Numbered from the stretch's first letter, positions 25,837-40,234 are shown. The stretch is 64,000 bases of DNA from Acanthacorydalis orientalis (GCA_034766995.1 CM068317.1:28870001-28934000); one strand, 5' to 3'. Notes: a model not told the origin generated them from the sequence alone. Made by a program: numbers and translations.

Positions 25837-26336
25837 TTGAGTATACCGTATCGTCGACTAGGTTCAGTTTTGAATGTTTCAATTAATTGTTGATGAAATT
25901 TTGAATATTCAACTGCAAATCTATCTTCAGATATCAGATGGATTGTACCTGTTATTATATTATTTGTACTATAAAAACTTGTTGCATTTTTAGGTACTAC
26001 ATTATTACTTTGATTAGTATTGAATTGATTTCTATTATATGGTTTTATATTAATTCTCATATTAGACGAATTTGAATACAGTGATTCTTTACTATTTGAA
26101 AATTTTGTGACAGAATTTTTAGATGTGTTGTTAATTGAACTGATTATATTGTTTTTAAAAGAATTATTTCCACTGAAATTGTTTTGGTAGTTATTATGCA
26201 TTGTAACTGTTGGAGTATTACTTGGTGATGAATTTTTAGTAAATCCATTTTGTATAGTTTTATTTTGAAAAGCTTTAAGTCTAGCCACAGCTTGCTTTTT
26301 CTTTTCTTCTATTTGTTCTGGTGTACAGTTTGACAT
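23217..26336 (-). CDS. SMARCAL1 / Marcal1 annealing helicase, 758 aa, 7 exons
   Basis: SNF2-family ATPase that rewinds RPA-coated single-stranded DNA and remodels stalled replication forks in the nucleus. Exons in order of transcription: 25847-26336, 25565-25781, 25275-25409, 24878-25055, 24311-24807, 23786-24068, 23217-23693. Junctions are GT-AG and the sum is 2277 nt in one frame. Visible domains: an N-terminal RPA-binding-like motif (residues about 5-22, TPEQIEEKKKQAVARL), a low-complexity Asn/Ser linker, one HARP domain split by the first intron (about 131-185, ISEDRF ... PKTKLWDF), Walker A DEMGLGKT (249-256), the Walker B/DESH box (341-344), motif III LLSGTP, and motif VI QAESRAHRIGQ (604-614). 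The C-terminus is acidic and Asp/Glu-rich. Only one HARP domain is seen; vertebrate SMARCAL1 has two. The DESH box and HARP domain favour SMARCAL1 over ZRANB3 or RAD54. All catalytic motifs look intact. Confidence 0.95.
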
Positions 26337-26818
26337 AATACATCAAAATTATTATATTTAAAAAATTTAAATAAACGATTTATATATTTGTACAATATTT
26401 TTATACAAATAAATTTGTCACTTTAACCAACCAATAACTAAATTTCAAACATTAAAATACATACGTTAGTTTGGTACAATTTGAACTGTCAATTATTTTG
26501 TTACTTTTGCGCATCTTTTGGAGATCTAGATAGTATGTAATTGTGACTATAGATGGCTCTGCACATTTAAATATATATATAAAATTTTAGTAAGTTAAAT
26601 AAAATGAAACAGGAAATGATTTTCCTATTCACATTTTGTATGTAATTTATTATTTGGAAACAAAGTTATTAATGTTATATTGTTAAAATAATTTTAATTA
26701 ATGATATATAAACCACTCACACAAACATACATGCATACACATAGAACACACACACATATACACACACACATACACACCACATACACACCACATACACATC
26801 ACATACACACACACACAC

Positions 26819-26907
<89 letters not shown>

Positions 26908-27542
26908 CAAGATTCTATAGATCAAATAAAATGCAATTATTCATTTTTATCTTTTACAATAAAAAACCAAAAATATCAAGAATAGAATTTTGGATTTATA
27001 CTTAAATATGTGTGTATAAGTGTTAATATTAAGTGTTTAAATAAAAGAGAGATAAAGAAGAATAATAAAAATGGATATAAAAATAAATAGGAAGTGCAGA
27101 CATAAAATATTGACTAGAAGTCGCGAAATATAAAAAGATTTATTATGCATTCAACGAATATATGAGATAAAGATAATAGAAAACGCATTGGTAATGTGTA
27201 AAAAACAGAGTCGTTGGACTGTTCAAATTTGAAGAAATGAGTGTTTCCATTAACAGATTGTTAAATTATGATTGTATATAACTATTTAAATAATATAATT
27301 ACTCTGTTTTTATATGTATGAACCTGTTAATACGTTGTTTTTGTAATATTGCCTTCTGGAACAGCTGATTTCATGTTCCTTTTTACTATTTTCAACACGT
27401 GAGCCTCTTTTAAGTAGATTCTAAATAATTGAGATTTATCTCAAATCTATCTAAAGTTGACATACGTGCCAAAACTAGTAAAGGAGAATAGAAACTTAAG
27501 TAATTCAAAAAGACAGACTACCAACATAAGATTATATATAAA

Positions 27543-27615
<73 letters not shown>

Positions 27616-28186
27616 GGATCCAAATATTTATAAAAAAATATTACTGATCTTTATAAGATTTTGACATTCAAAAGTGGTCAAAAAGAAAATGAAGTAGTCA
27701 AAAAAAATATTTCCAATTTTGTATTAATAATTTAAAATCTTTAAATTATATTAAGTTGAGCAAACGACTAAATTTGAAATTGACTTGTGTATAATAAGTC
27801 TTCCTCAGTAATTCTTTTACTTTGATATTTGCAAGAAAAAGAAAAATACATTTTAAAAATTTAAATTTCTAGAAGTATATTGTCCCTAGAAAATCATGTA
27901 AAATATAAATAAATGTGAACAATAAATACAGTTTTTAGATCTCTGCATACTAGTTTTTATATTGATTTTTCCTATTGCATAGAAATTTAATATTCATGAA
28001 AATGTGTGATTAAATGTGTCATAAGCTTGTTCTATCTCTTATATAGAATTGCGTGATAAAACGTATCAATATAAACATGTTATGCTTTTATTCAATAACT
28101 GAATGGTAGTAATATTTATACCATTTTATAAAAAAAATGTTATTAAAATGTATTGTTATAGAAAACAAAACAAAATGTTGATGAAC

Positions 28187-28233
<47 letters not shown>

Positions 28234-28560
28234 GTAATTTAATGATCAATTTATTTTTTATGTAGGTTATAAATTTGGCTATATTTTCTACGTTAGTCGT
28301 AAATGAAGTATTATAAAAATATTGTTGGATTTTTATATCAATTTTTAATTTAAAAACAACTCATTTTATTACATATTAAATCGTGCAATTTTAAATTTAA
28401 TATATTAATTATGCGTAAATAAGCAATACAAATAAAATTAATAGAAAATATTTTCTTATAATATGGGAGTTAATAATTTTATATATCATTTATTTTATTT
28501 AAAAAAAGTGCTGATAAAAATGCTAAAAAATATACACATTACTTCAAAAGAAATGATTAT
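26337..28560. other. Intergenic DNA between SMARCAL1 and the ionotropic receptor
   Basis: The SMARCAL1 promoter should lie just above 26336, and the two flanking genes are transcribed divergently. Apart from three long TA tracts (26735-26901 with CA repeats, 27547-27612, 28189-28229) nothing is recognised. Confidence 0.5.
26735..26901. repeat. (CA)n-type block joined to a ~76-bp (TA)n
   Basis: Bases 26735-26820 are repeats such as 'acacacaccacatacacacc' and pass into a pure TA tract at 26826-26901. It is the clearest purine/pyrimidine-alternating segment in the window. Confidence 0.95.
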
Positions 28561-28622
28561 TAATAGTGGATATCTATTGGAAAATAATTAGAGAAATTAT
28601 CAAGTACAAAAAAATTGTAAAT

Positions 28623-31206
28623 ATGAACAGAGTATTATTTCTTTTTCTAATGTTAACAATAGTGAATTATATAAAAATAGCTTGCAAAGAATTAAATTTT
28701 GATGCTTTTAATATTGATATCTCAAATAACACCGAAAATGTAGCTAAATGTATATATCAAGTTGCAATCGATCAATTTCAAAGGAATGGGTTTATGGGGG
28801 TTTCAGCTGCAGTTAATTTAACAATGCAAGTTGATAAAATACAAAATTTAGTCCATGCATATTTAGAACAGGGGAATAGATGGTTGTTACAGGTAATTAA
28901 ATATTTTACGTATTGTATTTTTTATAATCTATGTTAAGTTGTTTTATGCACTTGAAAAATTAAATCTGAAATGGTAAACGAGTAAAGATGCTTTTTTTAC
29001 CTTAAGTTTGTTAAATAAAATCTAGAAAATAAATTATTATATGATTAATTTTTATTAATAAATGCGTACAAAAATATGTATATTTATTGCTAATCATTAT
29101 TTGTAAATTTTTTTCTTTTTTATATTTTTATTATTCAATAAGATTATAGATGATGATTTCGAAAAAATAATAGTTCTTTTTTATTTAACATAGACAATAC
29201 TTTGTACATCTGATCAAAATAATAATGTTATCTATTTTAGTTTAATTTTCTGAGTGTTTTTAAACTTCTTTTCTATTAAGCTTCACAATTATTTCTCTAA
29301 TATTTTTGTATAAAGATTGGAGATATTTATTTCCTAATCAATAAAGAATTGACAATATTGGTTCTATTTGCGACGTTTTTCTTTTAAATTTTATAGTATT
29401 TATGTTTATAGTTCATCATTAAAAAATACAGTTAAATAAAATAAAAATTAAAATTTTAAGCAAGCACTGTATTTATTAATTAGTTTTAAATTTACTGTTA
29501 GATATATTTTAATTAATATTTTTTTCTAGTTTATCGGAAATCAACATCCTAAAACTAAACATATGTCTATTAATAACATACCGACGTTTAAAGTAAGAAA
29601 TAAAAATAAGTATTTTGTGATAGTAGCAGAATCGATAAATAACCTAAAGGAAATATATAAATATATAACAAAAAATAAGTCGTATAATGCTCGTGGAAGT
29701 TTTATTATATATATTGGAAAGTATACTGACGATATTAGTTTATATGATGTTCTAAAAGAGTTTCTGGGAAAATTTGTATTGCGAATAATTTTTTTAATAC
29801 ACTCTGAGCCAAATTTGAATACTTTGAACATATACACAACTGTTAATAATAAAGCAGAAATTTGTTACGAAAATATCACTTTGAAAAAAATAGGAACGTG
29901 TTATAACGGGCATGTTTCTACAAAAATCCATATGTTCGTGAATAAAACGAATAGTAGTAATATGAATAGATGTATAGTTACTGTGGCTTATGTAGAAAAC
30001 CCACCGTTTATTTTTTATAAGAACAATGGAACATTAACAGGAATGGAAATATGTCTTATGAATGAATTATCTCAAAGTATGAATTTTCAAATCAAATACT
30101 TGAAATATGATAGAAATTTGAAAAGTAACGAAGGTTTTAAAAAATTCTATACTTTGATTTATGAAAGAACAGCGAAAATTGGACTAAGCGGTATCGACTT
30201 TAATTACAATGAAACAGTAAAAGAATATTATGATTTTTCTAAACGGCATTTCTACGAATATATTACTTTTGGAGTCTCTGCAGCGCGTCCAGTGCCAACG
30301 ATTCAGATTTTATTTAGAATTTTTTCAGTAGAAGTTTGGTTATTTCTATTATGTATTTTCTGTTTAGCTGTTATAAGTGTATATGTTTCAGCATCACCTG
30401 AAGATAATATTTTCCACAATACGTACGTATTGGTTCTTAATTGTATTTGTTGGATTTTAGGTATTGTAAACCTATCGAATCCAAAAGCGATTCATTTAAG
30501 AATGATAGCAGTCAGTGTCAGTTTCACAGGCATTGTGGTATATAGTTTGTATCAAGTTAGTTTACTCAGAATGTTCAAAAATCCTCCATTGGAAGGGAAA
30601 ATAAATGCCATTCGAGATATTATTGAAAATGGGTATAAGATTGGTGGAAACGATCAAGATATTTCGTACTTTTTTAAAAACGATGATATATCCAAGTACA
30701 TCAAAAATAATTATTACACATTTCGTGATGAACACCGGAAAATGTTAATGTACAAATTAATCGACAACGATTCTCTGGCAGTAATTTTACCAAGATATTT
30801 TACAATGTATTTTATCAGTTTAGGCGATCCTAAGATGTACGATGAAAATAATCATTGTCGAATACATTTACTAACTGATAATATTATTTCATATATGCCT
30901 TCAATGATAATCACTAAAGATTATCCTTTACTTAGCAGTATTGACAAACTTATTATGTATTATCTAGATAATGGGATTTTAGAAAAATGCCATTCGAATT
31001 ATATATATTTTCATCTCAATTCGATGCAGAAACAAAACGAAGTATTTGAAATAAACAAGAGATTAACGATTGATCATTTTCAAGCGGCATTTGCTATTTT
31101 AGTCACTGGATGTACATTTGCTCTAGTCGTATTTATTTTTGAAATAATATCAAAAATAAATAAATTAAGAGCATTTGCCGATGCTATTAAAAATCGATTC
31201 AATTGA
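28623..31206 (+). CDS. Divergent ionotropic receptor (IR), 648 aa, 2 exons
   Basis: Insect variant ionotropic glutamate receptor: a ligand-gated cation channel in the plasma membrane of chemosensory neurons. Exons 28623-28892 and 29530-31206, with a phase-0 GT-AG intron. The chosen start gives a signal peptide (MNRVLFLFLMLTIVNYIKIA); an in-frame upstream Met at 28566 would bury it. A short N-terminal region is followed by ligand-binding lobe S1 (about 236-345, including VAYVENPPFIFYKN and LTGMEICLMNEL), TM1 (about 359-376), a pore/TM2 segment (about 389-405), TM3 (about 414-436), lobe S2 (about 441-605) and TM4 (about 611-630). This is the IR topology, without the long amino-terminal domain of classical glutamate receptors. 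The conserved glutamate-contact residues are not obvious, as expected for a divergent, probably species-specific IR. The subfamily cannot be named from sequence reading alone. Confidence 0.85.
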
Positions 31207-32777
31207 TCAAATATTAAAATGTATCACTTAATGCAGAAGGATCTAACCAAGGGGTTTCATGCCTCGTAGAGGGGTGAGATGGTTTTTTGGAAAGACGTGC
31301 TGAATTTTTTTATAAACTGTTATAATGATAAGGGGCTTGAGGACATGTTTCAAAAATGAAAAGAGGAAATATTGCTGAAAATTTTGAGAATTACACAGTT
31401 AATGAAATACGTTTAATGAAATTATTTTTTAATCCTCATAAATTTAGTACATGCTTTTTAAAAAAAATATTAATATTATAATAGTAATAATGTATTATAT
31501 TTTTCAAGTAATATAAAGGTCTTCAGAGACGATTTGTTTCGATATTTGCTATTAAAAAAGTGTTAGATATACGTTTTATATACAAACATATGTATTGAAA
31601 TAGTTTACGTTCTTAAAAATGACATTATGAATTGCTTTGCCATGTAGTTGTTTCTTTGAATTTATTTATAACTACTTTTGGTTATAATTATAATATTTTA
31701 TACCTGTGATCCCATTAGTATGTGACATGAAGTTTTTGTTTCTATAAGATCATCTGAAAGCAAACCAACGGATAATCTTGTAGGAAGAGAACCCCAGGTA
31801 AAATATAATTTTAATTAGTTTTAGTGTGATTGAAACTTACAATCTTTGTATTTAATTTTTATTCGATAATGCAACAAAAATGCCACTAAAAATATTTATT
31901 CTTGCAAAAAGTTTTGAAAATAAAAAACAAATACAATTTGGTGGATTTTACACGAAGTTAATTATCTGAGGTTTAAGAATGCGACGATAACTGACTTTGT
32001 TTGAATATCACTTGCATCGATAAATAAAGAAAATAAATTTGCTTGTTTATGTTTAAAAATAATTTGTCAGAAAGGAAGTTATATGTTATTGTTTATCATT
32101 ATATGAAGTATAAGAACATGTTCACATTTACAAAATAATAATATAAATATGTATTATTATGGCGTTAGTTTTTTTTAAAAAAAAATGAAACATGAAACAA
32201 TTGAATATAAAATGATTATACTGTCGTTAATGATATTACGTCTTTATATATATATATATATATACATTTTAAATATTGTATGATGCTTATAATAGTGTAA
32301 TAACACGAATGTGCATGTCTAATTATTTGATATTCCAAAATGTAATTGTGTCAAGAAATTTGAAATAGAATAATGAAGCAGATTGTTAATAAAAACATTT
32401 TAACATTTTAAATGCAAATAAATTTTAAAGCCATTGTACGAGTAGTAAACGATTAATTAATATGTGAATCGTACAATTGTTATATGTGTTAAGTTAGTGT
32501 GTAAGTTTGTTAAGTATTATATTAAATTATATATATACATAACATCTTTCGAAAAACACAACTATAACTTTTTGTCAGTGTAAAATATCAAAATGTATTA
32601 AACGATATTGTGACACTGAAAATTGTTATAAAGTTGGATTTAATTATTTTTTGTGTTGTTATTAAATGTGATATATATTAAAATATATTATTTACATTTG
32701 TGATATAGTTAATAAATTTAAAAATAATCAGATAAAACATGTATATAAAATATTATCTTTTAGTTTTCCTTTCTATC
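31207..32777. other. Intergenic DNA downstream of the ionotropic receptor
   Basis: It contains the receptor's 3' untranslated region; no poly(A) signal stands out close to the stop. A stretch near 31699-31800 has a 19-base match to 6230-6250 and splice-like borders (see findings) but no supported exon. Confidence 0.4.
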
Positions 32778-32779
32778 TA

Positions 32780-33344
32780 TTAGGTTGGTAAAAAAATAAT
32801 TGCGGTTTATGCACTTATCTGTCAAGCTTTTTTGATTTTCCTGTGCTGTTTAAGTGTCCCAGAACTGTTGGATGACTAGCCTCTAACTTTTGTGCAAGCT
32901 CTCGAATTTTTGTGCGTGGTTCTGATTTAACTACCGCTTTCAGTTGATCGTTATGAACTGAAGAAGGACGCTCGCGACCTTCTTCATCTTCAAGGCTACT
33001 GTCCTCAGCACGAATTTTTGTGGAACCGCCATTGCACCGTACGTTCTTTAACAATACCCTCGCCAAAAGTATCGTTTCGTTTATGATCAGTTTCAGCTGC
33101 TTTACCACCAGTTTTGAATTCATACAAAAAAATGTGCTTATTTGCTTCTTTTCCATCTTTAATTCAATAGCCTAATTTGATGCAAAATTATTAATAAAAC
33201 GACAGTCGATATAACCAAAATGCAGACCGAAAAATACACTTTAAAATGATATTAACATGAACGCAATGAAATGATGCTTTCATTGAAAAAATTAAGGTTA
33301 GTATTCAGAAAAGAAAAACTGCAATTATTCTCCTACCAACCTAA
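32780..33344 (-). mobile_element. Internally deleted mariner element, 565 bp
   Basis: The ends are matching terminal inverted repeats: 'ttaggttggtaaaaaaataa' at 32780 and, inverted, 'ttaggttggtaggagaataa' at the right edge. A TA target duplication sits on both sides (32778-32779 and 33345-33346). The inside encodes only the start of a transposase on the minus strand (32815-33156). That fragment includes the helix-turn-helix stretch, with SSLEDEEGRERPSS and KIRELAQKLEASHPTVLGHL followed by KSKKLD. The catalytic D,D34D part is missing. It is a non-autonomous deletion derivative that could only move with transposase supplied from elsewhere. Confidence 0.93.
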
Positions 33345-34807
33345 TATTATTTATAGAATTATAAATAATATTACGTTGGTATATTATATTGCCTAATATT
33401 TCATAGATAAACGTAAGAATGGATTGTTTATTTTCAATCTGAATGTATACATTGTTTAATTAAAATTCAGCATTTTCATTCTATTTTGAAGCTAATTGCT
33501 TGTTTTATTATTAGTACTAAGTAACTTACTTGAGATGGTTAATACCAGTTACCCAACAAGAAAATCATTCACTTTTATTAAAGCTTGATTTTTTATTTAA
33601 TTAATTTTGATTTTTATATTTTAATTTTTTGGTTAGTGAATATTAATTTTGTATCATATTTTACAGTAATCAAAAATCCACTGCTTTAAGTATTTACAAA
33701 TTATGAAATGAAGTAAAATATTATAATTTTGAATATATATTTTTTAATTTTGTATATAAAAACGTTACACTTAATGCAATTGTTTGATATAGGTACATTC
33801 TGAAATACAGTTGTCATTTCTGTTAAAGAAAACTATAATAACGTAGCAAATATTTAAAATTTTGATGATAAAAATGAATCCTCTGTACACGTAACTATAG
33901 CTCGATTTCCTTTTGTACCTCTTTATTAGTTTGTAAATATTGTGTCAATACGTTTTCAATTTGAAGATAGTGTTAAATCAATAATATAAGAAGGGATGGA
34001 GAGAAGTGTCCCAGTGATATGTATCTAAGTGTCTCATTATAGTATAAAAAATGTATAGCCGGGCATTATTTGTACTTTTTGAATAAAAAATCTTTGCTGG
34101 TTAGTAAGATAACAAACTTTATTGATCGTTCGCACTAGACATTTTTTACTAGCGGAGTTTTGATTCCTTGATTTACAGAAATGATAAATCACTCAACCAT
34201 AGATAAAAACCTGACCAATATATAGAAAAATATATTGAATATGTGCCTATATCAAACCAATATGGAATTTTTACAACTTGTTTATATTCTAAAATTAAAA
34301 ATTAGGCCTTATTTTTTGATGTTCTTTGCGCGCACATACATAAATACTAAAACAGGAAGCAAAAAAAATCGGCCATTTTTATACGATTTGTAATGATTTG
34401 GTAAATGAAGGGAACTTAGTCTAATCAGCCTAGTACACACAAGTATTGCAAGAAAAATAATAATGTTTCGTGTTCCTATAACTGTTGAATATAATATAAC
34501 ACTATCAAGACTTGCATCAATGTTTGATATTGTTTTATTTGAAATGTCTGATAGATATTAAATAAAGTTTCTAAATTACGTTTGTTTTATTATAAACACG
34601 TATTATTTTAAGCTTTTATAGAATTCCGTATAGAAAGACTAAGAAACTTGTACAGAAAAACCGAGATTTTCTATAATCCGAAGGTTGGTCAAGTGTTATA
34701 CTGAATATCTTGTAAAAAATTCAATAAATAAACATTTGTAATAATAAAATACAGTAGCTAATAATCGTTTTGATATTTTTTAACTATCAATTTTGACGAA
34801 TCGTATG

Positions 34808-34865
<58 letters not shown>

Positions 34866-35455
34866 GTGTGTGTGTGTGATTATAATAAGATTTTCTTAAT
34901 AATAAATAGATATTATGAATAAATTTACTTTCGATAAACGAATTAATATTTTAATATAAATGTTTCATATCATATTGTTCTTTCAAAATATCAAGTAAAT
35001 ATTGTAATAATTATTATGTATTTATTTGATATACTAAATACGGTATGAAATGTAGAGTGTCTGAAGCATTATTTCATTTGAATATAGAATATTATTTACA
35101 AAAATGTTATTAATTTTTTTTACAATAATGTATAAAATTTTTAAATCCGTATTTAAAATTTTAATTTATGAATGAAATTGTAATTGTTTATTTTTTGGCT
35201 GTAATCCCGTTGATGCGTTGTCCTGGTGGTCTTCGTCCTTTTAAACCGTCCGAGTTCCTGTTTACACTACTAGTTTGGGAAAGTGTGCCATCTATAGGTG
35301 GATTTTAAATAATTATCGTTAGAATTACCTAAAATTTAACTGAATACGGCAAATATCCTAAAACAAGTTGTGAAAAAACAGAAATGCAAGTGATTCGAAA
35401 GGATGAAGACCACTAGGAAAACTTGTATATAAAAGTTACGATATAAATAAAAGAC
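33345..35455. other. Intergenic AT-rich DNA
   Basis: No gene is recognised. It starts with a small inverted repeat just outside the mariner (aatattatttata ... tataaataatatt, about 33343-33371) and includes a (TA)n-(TG)n run at 34808-34880. A GC-richer segment at about 35200-35290 has no supported exon structure. Confidence 0.45.
34808..34880. repeat. (TA)n followed by (TG)n
   Basis: About 50 bases of TA, then 'gtatatgtgtgtgtgtgtg'. Intergenic. Confidence 0.95.
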
Positions 35456-35461
35456 TTTATT
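35456..35461 (-). promoter_or_regulatory. Candidate poly(A) signal of the CFAP210-like gene
   Basis: AATAAA on the minus strand, about 47 nt past the stop codon at 35508-35510. Confidence 0.55.
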
Positions 35462-35507
35462 TGTATATAAATAAAAAATCAACTATAATTTATAGAGAAA
35501 AAGTTTT

Positions 35508-36648
35508 CTATTTAAACATCTTATCTGTTGTTTTCTCATTTTTATTGAATTTTCTTATTCTGAAATCTTCAGTTACTTTTGGTACTTTTTGCTTATTGCT
35601 TGGAAGCCTCTTTCTTACTGGTGGTAGTAAACCATTTTCCATTTTATATTTCTGAAAAAGGTAATTTATTCATCGTTTTATACTTTTTAACATTTCTGCT
35701 AAATTAATGTTAAAAGAAAATTATTTAAAAGCAGAAATGAAATTCTATGTAGAAAAGAATGAAGTCGAATGGAAGACTTCTAATAAGAGAGTAGATTTAC
35801 ATGTGTCTTGCAAAACATACATTAATATTAAAAAATAATTATTTTTTAATTTGAGAATTTTCTAGAAAATATAGATTATTTGGTGTACTCCAAATCTTCA
35901 TCAAGTGATTAAATTTTTCAATAAATAGATTAAGGCAAGATAGTTCAATATAAAAATATTGTTTATTTTTATCTTATGAACATGTATATAATTTTCTTTA
36001 TGTATCAATTCCAAAATTGATATTTATGAATTCATTATAGGAAAATTTTATGTATATATATATATATAAATATATCTGACTTACTTCAACAACTTTGTAC
36101 ATTGGATACAACAATCGATCTTCTTTCTTACTCCACTCATCAATAACCTCTTCAGCATAATCCAAAAATTTCTTATTTTCAGCTCCTACGGCGCTAACTT
36201 TCTGTTTAAATTCAGAAATTTCCTTTTCATTCCGGATTTTTTCTTTCATCACACGTTCGTCCTTGATAAACGAGAAAATTTTATTTTAAAATTATTCTAT
36301 TTCTTTATATCACATGACAACGTATTTAAGTAAATTAACAAAAAAAATCTGTATTATAAAGTATCTGTTATATTCCACAATTAACTAATTCTTCTACTTA
36401 ACAAATTTACTTTATTTATATGTCTTTAAACATTTTAACATTTAATTCAATTTTTCTCACTGATGTGAAAGTATAAATCGTTTAAGATAATTAGTGAAAT
36501 TTAAAAATTTCTATTGCATATTTTTATTAAACTTATATTTTCTATATTCGATTATTTATACTTTTCATATTCGAAGCAATAACATTTAATTGTACAAAGT
36601 TATAGAGATAAATGCATTTTTTACATGCTTTACATAAACACATACACA

Positions 36649-36701
<53 letters not shown>

Positions 36702-36859
36702 CTCATATATATATTCAGCGTGGCGAGTCATGATCCCAAACCTTATAAAACTGTGGAAAAGAGAGGCACTGAATCGAACAAAATGGAAAATCATGGAAGA
36801 GGCCTTTATCCAGCAGTGGATTGACAGGGGCTGAAGATGATGATGATGATGATATACTC

Positions 36860-36899
<40 letters not shown>

Positions 36900-38140
36900 A
36901 TATAGATAGATAGATAGATAGATAGGTAGATAGATAGATAGATAAATACATTATACATTTATAAGAAAAACTTACAACTTGTTTTAATAACGTTTCTTTA
37001 ATCATATTCTGTTTATTTTTCTTTTTAATTAATAACGATTCATTATATTTTTGATTCATTTCAGCTGTTTTAAATCTATTTAACAAATCCCACTGTTTCT
37101 TTTGCATTTCTTTCTCTTCTTTAATTGCACGATCTTCAAGGTGTTTCTTTCTTATTTCTATTAATTCATTTCTTAGTTTTTGTCTTTGGTTTACATCAAC
37201 TTCAATTCTTTTTTGAGCTCTACAAAATATTTATATTATCTAAGAGGTGTTAAGTAAATAAACACTAAAAGAAGATTAAAAACGTCTAGAATGAATTCAT
37301 ACATGGTAAGGCAAATAATATAAAGTAAGCGTATTTTAAAATAATATTAAATATGTTAATATACTTAATAGAAGATTTCTTGAATTGTTAATATTCGTTC
37401 TTTGAAAATAATTCGTTAGAATTTGCAAAAATTCACATGTATAAAATAATGTTTAAATATAAAAAGAAGAAAATACGAAAAATGATTACCGTATTTTCTT
37501 TATATATTAAAATTATTAATATGGAATATGTTTTTCAAAAATTAATAAACCAACCAAAATGTAGTAAAATATTTTTTTCTCTTCCGATTTTAATTATACT
37601 TACAGTTCTTCTTTTTCTAAAGCAGTTTTTTTTATCCATTCTTCTTCTTCGGCCATTTTGGATCCTTGTTCTGTAAGTATCTTTGAACCAATTTGCTCGA
37701 GTATTCTCATTTTTTCTTTTAAAGCCTATATATGTGGAAAATATGTTTAAAGATTCAGTAATTATCTTTAGTTTGTCAAGATGATTTGAATATTTAATAA
37801 CCTAGTTATACTCTTTCAATGCCAATAATCAGTTAAACTTGCTTTAAAAATTTTGTAACTAATTTGATTTTAATAAATATAATATTTAATTGTTTCACTT
37901 CTTGTATTTACCTTTGCTTCAGTTTCTTCTCTCGTTTTCTTAATTTTATTTTTAGCTTCTTCCAAAACAACAATAATCTTATCTTCGTATTCTTCTTCCC
38001 GTTTACATTTCTCTTGAAATTCTCTCTGTTTTTGCACAGCATCGTCAACCATTCGTTTTATATTCATTTTTCGTTCTTCAATCTACAATATACTTATTAT
38101 GTTAAACATAAAAAATATTTTCATGTAAATTACATAATAT

Positions 38141-38207
<67 letters not shown>

Positions 38208-40158
38208 ACTTATTTGTTTTAAAACGTACGTCTTTTCTATTATTTTCTGCAATCATATTAATTTCATCTTGCATATTTATTAAATCTTGTAATTCTTGTT
38301 TTATTTGCTTTTCCTTTTGTTCTTTTTTAATTTTTTTATTCGACAAGATCCTTAAATAAAAAAATATTGATGGAATTACTTATTTAATCTATTATAATTA
38401 ATGATTTTCGTGTATTTTTTTATAAAATGTATGTATAGATATGCCTCTTTTTTGTAATCGTTTAATGTTTATTTACTTTCTGCTAAAGTAGTTAAAAATA
38501 TAGTTCTAATGAAATATTTAAAATTGAACATAATTCATCACGATAAAAAAGATACGCATGCAAATTTTTTTATTAACATATTGTAAATAGTGCGGCAACC
38601 AAACTTGCAAGAGTGGAGATATTTTGATATTTTCGAAACACGAAGTAAAATAAATTTTGCATTTTATATATAATATTATTCATAAATTTATTTTCAATGA
38701 GATAACAATTGGTTTTCAATGGCTGAAACAGTTGTAAAAACATTTTAAATAGATTGATGTCTTTCACTTAAAAATATTATATAGAAAATATTAATATTTA
38801 TTCTACATTTTTGATCAATTCTTTTTTAATTATTGTGTGTGTATTATCTATGATGTACATATTTTATATATATATATATATATATATGAATGCATATATG
38901 TGTAGAATATTTTTTTTATTATAACATTGTCTTTAGTATAAAATTTATCAAGTTCTAATAAAAAATGTATGAAGGTAAATAGTATTTTATTTTGAATTTT
39001 TCAATAGACTCCATATTTATACACAAGTATTATTATTAAATGTAAATAGAAGTCTTAAAAATGTTTATCATATTTAGTTTTCTTGTTTAAAATTGATTAT
39101 TATTAATATATTACTTATTTAAACGCCAAAAAATCGATCTGATAAAATTGAGGTTGTGGAAAATAGTATCGATGTCGGTTATAAAAATTCTTAGTGTATC
39201 AAAATTATGTAATAAAATTTAATTATCAAATGATGATTATTTTATTAACTTTTAAATGCTACTTGTTGAAATCAAGCACATGTATTTAATTTCGATCTAG
39301 TTTTCGACTATGGGTCGTTATTATCAGTAATTCAATTACAGGTAATTAATATTTTTTTCATGCAGTTAATAAATATACTTCATTGTAATTATATCAAACA
39401 AGCAGGTGTATCTTCTAATGTGTACAAAAAAATAATAAGAAACGTACTGTTCCATAAGTTTATTTCTATAAGCGATTTCGTTATTCAATTTCTTTTTCCA
39501 TTCATCGTATAAATTAATTTTTCCTTCTGCATCACATTTTTTCACCCATTCAGACAATTCTCTTTTCTGTTCCATCTCGATTTCATGTAGTTTGTTTTCT
39601 AATTCTATCTGTTTTTGACGTTCATAATACGTGTCTGATAAAATTAATGCACTGTTCATATTCCTCGGCGGTGGTTCTACATAGAACATGAGTTTTCTCA
39701 TCAGTTCTACGTATTTTTCCTTTTCTTTCGCCTGTTCCGCACGTATTTCATAAAATGCTTTCATTCTTTCTTCTTGTATCTTTTCACGATGTTGCTTTAA
39801 TCCTTCTAGACGTCGTTTTTGAGTATTCTATAGTTATATATAAACATGTACATATATATAATATTTATATAATACAGAGATAAAAGAAAACGAATTTCAA
39901 ATTTTTTAAGCTTATGAAAGAGATTAGAAATGGATTTTAAATATTTTGTGTACATACTAATCTCGTTCTATTAATTTCTATGTACAGTAATGCCGCAATA
40001 GTACAACCTTTTAACTGGACTGATTTTGTTAAGCTCAAGAGAATTTCAAAATCAAGAGTACAAGAAGTACTAAAATGTACTAGTTTTATTTTCATTTTTG
40101 TATAGTTTCATTACATTTTTATTTGCATAAATGTATGAACAGTTTCACAAAGATTGAT

Positions 40159-40234
<76 letters not shown>

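Noticed and set aside
32815..33156. 113-codon minus-strand frame as a host gene
   Set aside because: It lies inside a mariner bounded by inverted repeats and TA duplications, and its sequence is the mariner N-terminus.
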